Shown piece after piece: positions 28,571 to 35,715 of a stretch of DNA of 64,000 bases (its first letter is position 1; each line of letters opens with the position of its first letter). The notes below the pieces were generated by a model. That model searched no databases. It was given only the letters and a program-made list of their open reading frames with translations, and was not told where the DNA came from. The translations under genes were made by a program, and so were the position numbers. The stretch covers positions 75,616-139,615 of the forward strand of contig QCGV01000001.1 in the NCBI GenBank assembly GCA_003278145.1. Reading direction: 5' to 3'. This DNA is from OCS116 cluster bacterium AG-390-A19 (GTDB lineage: Bacteria > Pseudomonadota > Alphaproteobacteria > MED-G09).

Positions 28571-29716
28571 ATGAATACACCTTTTAATTTTCGTTTAACT
28601 AAATTTCCTAATGAAGCGGAAATATTAAGACATGAAGTTAGAGAATTTCTATCTGATGCATTAAAGGATGTCCCTAAAGAAACCCGTGCCGAAACCTGGT
28701 ATGGAGCAGATGAAAATTTTAGTAGAAAAGTAGGTCAACAAGGCTGGATTGGATTGAACTGGCCTAAAGAACACGGTGGCGCTGGTAGATCTTCTATGGA
28801 ACGCTATGTAATTTTAGAGGAAATGCTTACTGCAGGTGCACCCGTAGGTGCTCACTGGATTTCTGATAGGCAATCTGGACCACTTATAATTAGATACGGA
28901 ACTGAAAAACATCAAAAAGAACTTCTTCCAGGAATACTTAAAGGAGAGTCTTATTTTTGTATTGGTATGTCAGAGCCTGATTCAGGTTCTGATTTAGCTG
29001 CTTTAAGAACTAAAGCTGAGAAAAAAGGTGATATTTATCTTGTTAATGGTACAAAACTATGGACCTCTGGAGCACATAGATGTCAATACATGATTGCTCT
29101 TTTCAGGACGTCTCAAGAAGAAGATAGGCACGGTGGATTTAGTCAGTTTATAGTAGATTTATCTTTGCCCGGTGTAACAATTAGACCAATTATTGATTTA
29201 GCTGGAAGACATCATTTTAATGAAGTTATTTTTGAAGATGTTGAAGTACCTCAAGATATGTTAATTGGTACTGAAGGAAATGGTTGGAATCAAGTAACTG
29301 CTGAATTGGCTCTAGAACGCTCTGGACCTGAAAGATATTTATCAAGCTATATGTTATTACAAGAGTTAGTAAATGAATTTTCAAATAAAAATGATGATGA
29401 AGGTGTTACCGAAATTGGTAGACAAATGTCTCATCTTACAACATTAAGACAAATGTCTGTATCTGTTGCCGGCATGCTTGATCAAGGAGAAAATCCAGCT
29501 TTAGAAGCTTCAGTTGTTAAAGATTTAGGAGCTGTTTTTGAACAGGAACTTCCTAATATAGCTCATAGATTAATGGGTCTTGAGCCTGACTCAAAAGGTA
29601 CAGATTTTCAAAGGTATTTAGCAATTCTTACTCAAATATCGCCTTCATTTTCTCTTAGAGGGGGGACAAGAGAAATATTAAGAGGCATTATTGCTAGAGG
29701 CTTGGGTTTAAGATAA
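28571..29716 (+). CDS. Acyl-CoA dehydrogenase, probable subunit of a heteromeric enzyme (large)
   Basis: FAD-dependent acyl-CoA dehydrogenase, 381 residues from the ATG at 28571, which is 6 bases after GGAG. Motifs: GMSEPDSGSDLAALRTKAEK (near 138), LVNGTKLWTSGAHRCQ and the C-terminal LRGGTREILRGIIARGLGL; the MCAD-type Glu position is Gly. The stop overlaps the next, smaller acyl-CoA dehydrogenase by one base. Such tandem pairs form alpha2beta2 enzymes (FadE28-FadE29/ChsE1-ChsE2) that oxidise steroid side-chain CoAs. The arrangement suggests the same here; the substrate is inferred. Confidence 0.9.
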   Translation: MNTPFNFRLTKFPNEAEILRHEVREFLSDALKDVPKETRAETWYGADENFSRKVGQQGWIGLNWPKEHGGAGRSSMERYVILEEMLTAGAPVGAHWISDRQSGPLIIRYGTEKHQKELLPGILKGESYFCIGMSEPDSGSDLAALRTKAEKKGDIYLVNGTKLWTSGAHRCQYMIALFRTSQEEDRHGGFSQFIVDLSLPGVTIRPIIDLAGRHHFNEVIFEDVEVPQDMLIGTEGNGWNQVTAELALERSGPERYLSSYMLLQELVNEFSNKNDDEGVTEIGRQMSHLTTLRQMSVSVAGMLDQGENPALEASVVKDLGAVFEQELPNIAHRLMGLEPDSKGTDFQRYLAILTQISPSFSLRGGTREILRGIIARGLGLR

Positions 29717-30756
29717 TGCTTAACGAGACTTCACAGCTTTTATCTGACAGTGTTGAAAAGATTTTTTCTGATCATGTTACCAAGGATTGTATTATCTCTG
29801 CTGAAAAAGGTGAATGGCCAGAAAGCCTATGGAATGAAGTTATCGAAAATGGTCTTAATCTAGTTTTAGTTCCAGAAAATCTTGGAGGTGTAGGCGGTTC
29901 ATGGTTTGATGCTGGTATCTTATTTAAAGCCATAGGCAGATATCAAGCCCCGATTCCTTTAGCTGAGAATATAGTTGCAGGATATTTATTAGGTTTAGGA
30001 GAAGTTCCTTTTCCAGAAAATTCTATAATTACATTGTTAGATGGTGAATTACAATTAAGTGATAATAAGCTTTCCGGGGTTTCACATAGAACCCCTTTTG
30101 GAAACCATTCTACACACGGTGTTGCTATTATAGGTGATAATAGTAAATCAAAATTAGTTTTAGTGCCAATTTTAGATAATTCTACAAGTGATGATAAGAA
30201 TATTGCACTTGAGAGTAGAAGTAATATTGAATTTAAGGATGTTGAAGCTCTTCATGTAATTGATGTTGATTTTTCATCTGATCTTATATTGAAGATAGGA
30301 GCTTTAATGCGTTCATGTCAAATTGCCGGTGGGTTAGAATCTCTTTTAGATCAATCTGTAAGATATGCAAATGAAAGAATTCAATTTGGAAGACCCATAG
30401 CAAAATTTCAAGCTATTCAGCAAGAATTAGCTGTTCTTGCTACACATGTTGCTGCTTCAGGTGTAGCAGCAGATTATGCAAGCTCATCTATGGATGACGG
30501 TGGAGATGAATTAGCAATTGCATCAGCAAAAAGTAGGGTTGACGATGCTATTTCAATATGTGCAAGTATCGCTCACCAGGTTCACGGAGCAATTGGTTTT
30601 ACCTATGAACATGGATTACATTTTTCAACAAGAAGACTATGGTCTTGGAGGGCTGAGTATGGCTCTGGAGGTTATTGGGCTAAAATACTCGGGGAAAAAG
30701 CAGTGTCTAACGGAGCTGATAATTTCTGGCCATCAATAACATCTGGAAAAATTTAA
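29716..30756 (+). CDS. Acyl-CoA dehydrogenase, shorter tandem subunit
   Basis: 346 residues, shorter than a self-sufficient dehydrogenase (about 380). The ATG overlaps the TAA of the preceding paralogue, so the two are translationally coupled. Seen: the N-terminal domain segment LNLVLVPENLGGVGGSWFDAG, and the C-terminal ACAD core with ANERIQFGRPIAKFQAIQQ and QVHGAIGFTYEHGLHFSTRRLW. The middle beta domain is reduced. This fits a beta-type partner of an alpha2beta2 acyl-CoA dehydrogenase. Catalytic Glu and FAD residues may be split between the two subunits. Confidence 0.88.
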   Translation: MLNETSQLLSDSVEKIFSDHVTKDCIISAEKGEWPESLWNEVIENGLNLVLVPENLGGVGGSWFDAGILFKAIGRYQAPIPLAENIVAGYLLGLGEVPFPENSIITLLDGELQLSDNKLSGVSHRTPFGNHSTHGVAIIGDNSKSKLVLVPILDNSTSDDKNIALESRSNIEFKDVEALHVIDVDFSSDLILKIGALMRSCQIAGGLESLLDQSVRYANERIQFGRPIAKFQAIQQELAVLATHVAASGVAADYASSSMDDGGDELAIASAKSRVDDAISICASIAHQVHGAIGFTYEHGLHFSTRRLWSWRAEYGSGGYWAKILGEKAVSNGADNFWPSITSGKI

Positions 30757-30758
30757 AA

Positions 30759-31223
30759 TTGCCAAATTTTGAAAAAGAATGGAGATATTATGAAGATGTC
30801 TCTGTTGGTGAAAAGAGAAAGTCTGAAAATTATTTTGTAACCGAAGATGAGATTATAGACTTTGCCTCTAATTATGATCCACAGTGGTTTCATACTGATA
30901 CAAATGAAGCAAAAAATTCAAGATTTAAAAGTATAATTGCAAGCGGTATCCATGTGGCTGCTTTGTGGCGACAACTAGATCACAAGATAAATGGCGATAT
31001 TAATTTTGTTTGTGGAATTGGTTGGGATAAAGTTCGATGGAAAAATCCTTTATATCCAAATAATGAAATTTATGTGACATCAGAATGTCTTTCAAAGCAT
31101 GATACCACCTCAAACGAAAAGGGTGTTGTGATTTTTGATCATGCTGTAAAGTTTGCAGATGGGAAAGATATTTTAGTTTTTACTGGAACTTGTTTAATAT
31201 ATAAAAGAAATTTAAAATTGTAA
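30759..31223 (+). CDS. MaoC-like enoyl-CoA hydratase
   Basis: One hot-dog domain in 154 residues, expected to hydrate the enoyl-CoA made by the preceding dehydrogenase pair. The N-terminus KEWRYYEDVSVGEKRKSENYFVTEDEIIDFA is the standard MaoC opening, then the active-site region FASNYDPQWFHTDTNEAKNS, with Asp and His in D-PQWFH; this matches the R-hydratase D-x(4)-H motif. The start is TTG, 2 bases after the previous stop. With the OB-fold protein at 25883 this would give the ChsH1/ChsH2-like combination, but the two are not adjacent. Confidence 0.88.
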   Translation: MPNFEKEWRYYEDVSVGEKRKSENYFVTEDEIIDFASNYDPQWFHTDTNEAKNSRFKSIIASGIHVAALWRQLDHKINGDINFVCGIGWDKVRWKNPLYPNNEIYVTSECLSKHDTTSNEKGVVIFDHAVKFADGKDILVFTGTCLIYKRNLKL

Positions 31224-31271
31224 TATATATTTAAATAAATTAGTGTGACTTATTAATTTTAGTTGTGTGAT

Positions 31272-32486
31272 ATGAATTTTGAAGAAGATACAAAAAAAGT
31301 TCTAAAAGGCTTTAGCGAAGAAAAAGAAAGAACTGGTCCTCCAGAGGGTTTTCCAGGTTTTCCTCTTATTCCAGGAAAGAGATATACTGACCCTGATTTC
31401 CAAGAACTTGAATTTAAATACCTTTGGCAAAAATCATGGGTTTATGCCTGTCATTTAGATGAAATTCCAGAAAAAGGTTCTTATTTACTATGGGATAAAC
31501 TCAAGGCACCCATCCTAATTGTTAATGCTGGTGATGATAAAATAAAGGCTTTTTACAATACTTGTAGGCATAGAGGCGCTCCTGTAACGAAAGAAAAAAA
31601 AGGAAAAGCTAAACTCCTTGTATGTACTTATCATGGCTGGAGTTATGATCTAGATGGTAATTTAATTAATTTAAGAGAGCCTAGAGATTTTGTAGATTTA
31701 GATAAGAGCTGTCAAAATTTGATAGAGGTTTCCTGTGATAGATTAGGTAAATGGATTTTTGTAAATTTAGATCCTGAGGCAGAAAATCTTCGTGATTATC
31801 TAGGTGTTGCTGCTGATCATATGGAACAGTTCCAACCAGAGAATCTAAGACATGTACATTCAAAAACCTATTCAGTAGATAGTAATGTCAAAGTACTATT
31901 AGATGCTTTTCTTGAAGTCTATCATGTTCCATCAATTCATCAAAAAACTGTTAATAGATTTATAGATATAGAAGGTACTACAATTAACTTGTGGCCAAAT
32001 GGCCATTCTAGAATGGTAACGCCTCATAGAAGGGATGATTGGAAAGATCCTGGTGCTATAGGATTAAAAGAAATTGATACTGTAACCGAAATACCAAAAA
32101 ATCATAATGCCTCGTATAGTTTTTATCCAAATTTAGTTACTCCGCCGTCTTCGACCGGTATACCATTTTTAACATTCTGGCCAACATCAGATAATACATG
32201 CGAGATTGATGTTCATTGGTTTTCTCCAGATTGGGGAGATGGTGACTTACCAGAAATATGGAAAACCAGGATACAAAATTTTGAGGATATTTTATTTGAG
32301 GACACTCAATTTGCCCCTGAAATTCAAGCAAGCGTATCTAGCCCAGGATTTAAGGGCGTACTTTTAAATTACCAAGAAAGAAGAATATATAGATGGCATG
32401 AAGAGTTGGATAAAAAAATTGGCCACAATAAAATGGAAGAAGATTTGAGTATACCAAAGGTTCTTGAACCATTCATAGAAAATTAA
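31272..32486 (+). CDS. Rieske non-haem iron oxygenase, alpha subunit
   Basis: Hydroxylates or dihydroxylates an organic substrate with O2. The Rieske [2Fe-2S] domain has C98-x-H100 (CRHRG) and C118-x2-H121 (CTYHGW). The catalytic domain shows the mononuclear iron ligands in DAFLEVYHVPSIHQKT. About 404 residues, single subunit; no beta subunit or reductase is adjacent. The ATG at 31272 is used; a TTG 3 codons upstream is equally unsupported by a ribosome site. It follows the acyl-CoA genes and precedes a dienoyl-CoA-reductase-like SDR, so may modify the same substrate. Substrate unknown. Confidence 0.92.
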   Translation: MNFEEDTKKVLKGFSEEKERTGPPEGFPGFPLIPGKRYTDPDFQELEFKYLWQKSWVYACHLDEIPEKGSYLLWDKLKAPILIVNAGDDKIKAFYNTCRHRGAPVTKEKKGKAKLLVCTYHGWSYDLDGNLINLREPRDFVDLDKSCQNLIEVSCDRLGKWIFVNLDPEAENLRDYLGVAADHMEQFQPENLRHVHSKTYSVDSNVKVLLDAFLEVYHVPSIHQKTVNRFIDIEGTTINLWPNGHSRMVTPHRRDDWKDPGAIGLKEIDTVTEIPKNHNASYSFYPNLVTPPSSTGIPFLTFWPTSDNTCEIDVHWFSPDWGDGDLPEIWKTRIQNFEDILFEDTQFAPEIQASVSSPGFKGVLLNYQERRIYRWHEELDKKIGHNKMEEDLSIPKVLEPFIEN

Positions 32487-32510
32487 AAATTATAAATTAG
32501 GGATATTTTA

Positions 32511-33380
32511 ATGCAGGATGAGCAAAAATTTGGTTTGTCATTTGAAGAACTGGCAACAAGAGAAACTGTTTACAGGGAAAATTTGCTAGAAAATCACTCT
32601 GTTCTTATTACTGGCGCAGGAAGTGGTATGGGTAAAGCGATGGCTTTTCTTTTTGCGAGGCTTGGTGCGAATGTAACAATATGTGGTCGTAAAGAGGAGA
32701 AGTTAATAAAAGTATATGATGAAATCTTAAGCCGATGTAACAAAGAAATTTACTGGCAGGTTTCCAATGTTCGTGATCCAGAAATGGTAGAAAGCATGCT
32801 TGATGGAATAATTGAACGAACTGGCAAAATAGACACTGTTATTAATAATGCAGGCGGTCAGTTTCCTCAAGATGCAATCGACTTTTCAAGAAAAGGCTGG
32901 CTAGCAGTTTTAGATTTAAATTTAAATGCACCATGGTGGGTAATGCAGGAAGCCGCAAAAAGGTGGAAAAAATCTGGAACTTCTGGAAATATAATAAATC
33001 TTGTTGCCAATGTTGAAAGAGGAATGCCTCAAGCTGCCCATACTTGTGCAGCTCGTGCAGGAACAATCTATTTATCAAAAACATTAGCAACCGAGTGGGC
33101 TCCTCATAATATTAGAGTCAATTGTATTGCTCCAGGGACAATTGAGACCGAGGGTTTTGAGGTATATCCCCCTGAAGCTCTGGAGAGATTTCATAAAGCA
33201 AACCCAATGCAAAAATTGGGTGATGTATGGGATATTGCTGAAGCATCTATTTACTTAGCGCATGACACCGGAAGTTTTATAACAGGTGAAGTTTTAACTA
33301 TAGACGGAGGAATGTCGCAATGGGGAGTTGTTTGGCCAGCTGGAATGCCAGATTATTTTAAAATGAATGGTGGGGATTAA
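32511..33380 (+). CDS. SDR oxidoreductase resembling 2,4-dienoyl-CoA reductase
   Basis: 289 residues with cofactor motif ITGAGSGMGKAMAF and INNAGGQFPQ. The classical Y-x3-K pair is replaced: the aligned segment AAHTCAARAG has Thr178 and Arg182 where Tyr and Lys are expected. Peroxisomal 2,4-dienoyl-CoA reductases also lack that Tyr and have a similar TEWAPHNIRVN-IAPGTI region, so a reductase of dienoyl-CoA is the best guess; the Lys to Arg change is unusual even there. It lies 24 bases after the Rieske gene. Confidence 0.82.
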   Translation: MQDEQKFGLSFEELATRETVYRENLLENHSVLITGAGSGMGKAMAFLFARLGANVTICGRKEEKLIKVYDEILSRCNKEIYWQVSNVRDPEMVESMLDGIIERTGKIDTVINNAGGQFPQDAIDFSRKGWLAVLDLNLNAPWWVMQEAAKRWKKSGTSGNIINLVANVERGMPQAAHTCAARAGTIYLSKTLATEWAPHNIRVNCIAPGTIETEGFEVYPPEALERFHKANPMQKLGDVWDIAEASIYLAHDTGSFITGEVLTIDGGMSQWGVVWPAGMPDYFKMNGGD

Positions 33381-33499
33381 TATAATAAAAAAATATTTAT
33401 ATTGATTAAAACTTTTTTTCAGTCAAAATTTAATTTAGTAAAAATTTAAAATAATTATTCAATTATCTGATTTTTAAAAAATTGTAAAAGGAGAGGGAA

Positions 33500-34474
33500 G
33501 TGCAGTTAAGTAAAGATAAGTTAATAGATGCGTATACACGGATGAAAAAGATCCGAGTCTTTGAAGAAACTATGCGTGACGAATTTGCTAAAGGAACAGT
33601 ACCAGCATTTATTCATCTCTATATCGGTCAAGAGGCTATTGCATCAGGAATATGCGTTGAGTTAAATGATAATGATACAATAGCAAGCACTCACAGAGGC
33701 CATGGTCATTGCTTAGCAAAGAATTCAAATCTCGAAAGAATGACTATGGAAATTTTTTGTAGAGCTGATGGATTATGTGAGGGTAAAGGTGGTTCAATGC
33801 ACATTGCAGATCTATCGGTAGGTATGCTTGGTGCAAATGCAATTGTTGGGGCTAATGCCCCTATTGCTGTTGGAGCAGCTTTAAGGCAAAGAGTTATGGG
33901 TGAAAATTTAGTATCTGCAGCATTTATTGGTGATGGCGCTTCCAATCAAGGAGCTGTCTTTGAGGCTATGAATTTAGCTAGTGTTTTAAAACTCCCGGTT
34001 TTATTCGTCTTTGAGAATAATGGTTATGCTGAATTTACAGGTGTAGATTATCATTGTGGTGGAGGAGATATTGCAGGAAGGGCCGAGGGCTTTGGAATGC
34101 CTTCATACAAATTAGATGGCTCAGACTTCTTTGCAGTTCAAGAAGCTGCCGCTGAAGCAGTTGAAAGAGCGAGGAAAGGCGAAGGTCCAAGTGCTATAGA
34201 GTGTTATGCTAAAAGGTGGTATGGTCATTTTGAAGGAGATCCTCAACATTATAGAACAAAAGAAGAGTTGGAAACTATTAGGAAAGATAATGATCCATTA
34301 ATAATTTTTAGGCAAAAGGTAGAAGAAGCAGGCTTGGTCGAGAGTAGTGAATTGGATATAATTGATGATGATTTAACTTCTAAGGTTTTTAATGCAGTAG
34401 AAAAAGCAAAAAATAGCCCTCTTCCAAATGTAGAAGAATTAACTACCAATGTTTATGAAAAAGGGAGTTATTAA
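33500..34474 (+). CDS. 2-oxoacid/acetoin dehydrogenase E1 component, alpha subunit
   Basis: Thiamine diphosphate enzyme that decarboxylates a 2-oxo acid or cleaves acetoin. 324 residues, the short AcoA/PdhA type. The ThDP motif runs from GDGASNQG to FENN, with about 26 residues between, and SMHIADLSVGMLGANAIVGA is typical. The start is GTG with GGAGAGGG in front. It overlaps the beta-subunit gene by one base. No E2 or E3 gene follows: a TonB receptor is next. A second set with E2 lies at 49.2-52.5 kb, so the E2 may be shared. Confidence 0.92.
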   Translation: MQLSKDKLIDAYTRMKKIRVFEETMRDEFAKGTVPAFIHLYIGQEAIASGICVELNDNDTIASTHRGHGHCLAKNSNLERMTMEIFCRADGLCEGKGGSMHIADLSVGMLGANAIVGANAPIAVGAALRQRVMGENLVSAAFIGDGASNQGAVFEAMNLASVLKLPVLFVFENNGYAEFTGVDYHCGGGDIAGRAEGFGMPSYKLDGSDFFAVQEAAAEAVERARKGEGPSAIECYAKRWYGHFEGDPQHYRTKEELETIRKDNDPLIIFRQKVEEAGLVESSELDIIDDDLTSKVFNAVEKAKNSPLPNVEELTTNVYEKGSY

Positions 34475-35487
34475 TGACAGTTAAAACTTACAGAGAAGCT
34501 ATTATTGAAGCTATGATCCTTGAAATGAAACGAGATGAAAAGGTTTTTGTAATTGGTGAAGATATTTCAGGAGGTAGGGGTTGTGAAGATTTTGAAGGTG
34601 AAGCAGCTGGAGGACCTATGGGTTTAACCCAGGGACTTTGGGATGAGTTTGGGGCTAAAAGAGTTATAGATACACCAATAAGCGAGACAGCAATTATGGG
34701 TGCTGCCGCTGGAGCTGCTCTATCTGGTCTCAGACCAATAGCAGAATTAATGTTTTCAGATTTCTTTGGTGTTTGTTTTGATCAAATTTATAATCAGGCA
34801 GCAAAATTTCGTTTTATGTATGGGGATCAAGGTGCTACTCCTCTTGTGATAAGAACTATGATAGGGGCTGGTATTGGTTGCGGACCTCAACACTCTCAAT
34901 CACCTTACTCAATCTTTGCTAATATTCCTGGCCTTAAAGTTGTAACTCCTTCCAATCCATATGATGCAAAAGGTCTATTAATCTCCTCAATAAGAGATAA
35001 TGACCCCGTTATTTTTTGTGAACACAAAGCCCTTTTAGGTATGGATGGTGAGGTACCAGATGAATCTTATGAAGTTCCTCTGGGGAAGGGGAAGATTTTA
35101 AAAGAAGGCAATGATATTTCAATTGTTGCTATTGGACAAATGGTAGGTGTTGTTCAAAACTGTATTAAAAGTTTAGAAGAAAAAGGCATATCAGCTGAAA
35201 TCATAGACCCCAGATCATTATCACCATTTGATGATGAGATGGTTTATGACAGTGTTGAAAAAACTGGGCGACTCCTTGTTTTGGATGAATCAAATCCCGT
35301 TTGTTCTTTTGGTTCTTGGATAACTAGTATGGTTTCGGAAGAAGTATTTTCATCTCTTAAAGCGCCTACTAAAGTTTTAACGCCTCCGCATTGTCCAGTT
35401 CCAGCTGCTCCAAATTTAGAAGCTGCGTATTTACCAGATGTGGAAACAATTATTAGTGCTTCTGAGAACTTAAAAAACTATAGTTAA
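34474..35487 (+). CDS. 2-oxoacid/acetoin dehydrogenase E1 component, beta subunit
   Basis: 337 residues, partner of the upstream alpha subunit; the ATG overlaps its TAA. Transketolase-like pyrimidine domain with KRVIDTPISETAIMGAAAGAAL, AELMFSDFFGVCFDQI and GAGIGCGPQHSQSPYSIFANIPGLKVVTPSNP; the C-terminal domain has the HCPVPAAPNLEAAYLP ending. Relative to the paralogue at 50.5 kb the core motifs match and the N-terminal insert (SGGRGCEDFEGEAAG versus VGGTGSPGGPEAIGG) differs, so the substrates may differ. The last gene of the catabolic run, followed by a 228-base gap with palindromes. Confidence 0.92.
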   Translation: MTVKTYREAIIEAMILEMKRDEKVFVIGEDISGGRGCEDFEGEAAGGPMGLTQGLWDEFGAKRVIDTPISETAIMGAAAGAALSGLRPIAELMFSDFFGVCFDQIYNQAAKFRFMYGDQGATPLVIRTMIGAGIGCGPQHSQSPYSIFANIPGLKVVTPSNPYDAKGLLISSIRDNDPVIFCEHKALLGMDGEVPDESYEVPLGKGKILKEGNDISIVAIGQMVGVVQNCIKSLEEKGISAEIIDPRSLSPFDDEMVYDSVEKTGRLLVLDESNPVCSFGSWITSMVSEEVFSSLKAPTKVLTPPHCPVPAAPNLEAAYLPDVETIISASENLKNYS

Positions 35488-35619
35488 TTTTACCTCAAGA
35501 TATAAAAATTCATTAGTGAAGTTTAAAAAAAATTTCCACATATAATTATATATGAGTTATTTTCATATTAAAATTATTTTGATTTTTAAATACCTTATAT
35601 TTTGTTATACAATTATATA

Positions 35620-35636
35620 AATAAACAGTGTTTATT
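35620..35636. promoter_or_regulatory. 17-bp palindromic operator 1 upstream of TonB receptor
   Basis: AATAAACA-G-TGTTTATT is a perfect palindrome around base 35628. A -10-like TATAAA (35616-35621) touches its left edge, where bound repressor would block transcription. It has the same arms as the second site 52 bases downstream; TetR-family operators often look like this, and a tetR gene is 3 kb downstream with a related AACAnTGTT site. Confidence 0.72.
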
Positions 35637-35671
35637 AACTTGAGTTTTTTTTAATTATGTGTTTGAATTTT

Positions 35672-35688
35672 AATAAACATTGTTTATT
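35672..35688. promoter_or_regulatory. 17-bp palindromic operator 2 upstream of TonB receptor
   Basis: AATAAACA-T-TGTTTATT has arms identical to operator 1 and differs only in the central base. The centres are 52 bases apart, close to five helical turns, so two repressor dimers could sit on the same DNA face. It ends 28 bases before the TTG start. Confidence 0.72.
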
Positions 35689-35699
35689 TAATTCAAAAA

Positions 35700-35708
35700 G
35701 GGGGGGGG
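35700..35708 (+). promoter_or_regulatory. G9 homopolymer serving as ribosome binding site
   Basis: Nine consecutive G in very AT-rich DNA, ending 7 bases before the TTG start at 35716; no other Shine-Dalgarno sequence is present. A run of this length can slip in replication, so the spacing or strength of the ribosome site might vary between cells. The consensus length could also be a sequencing artefact. Confidence 0.6.
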
Positions 35709-35715
35709 TAATTAA

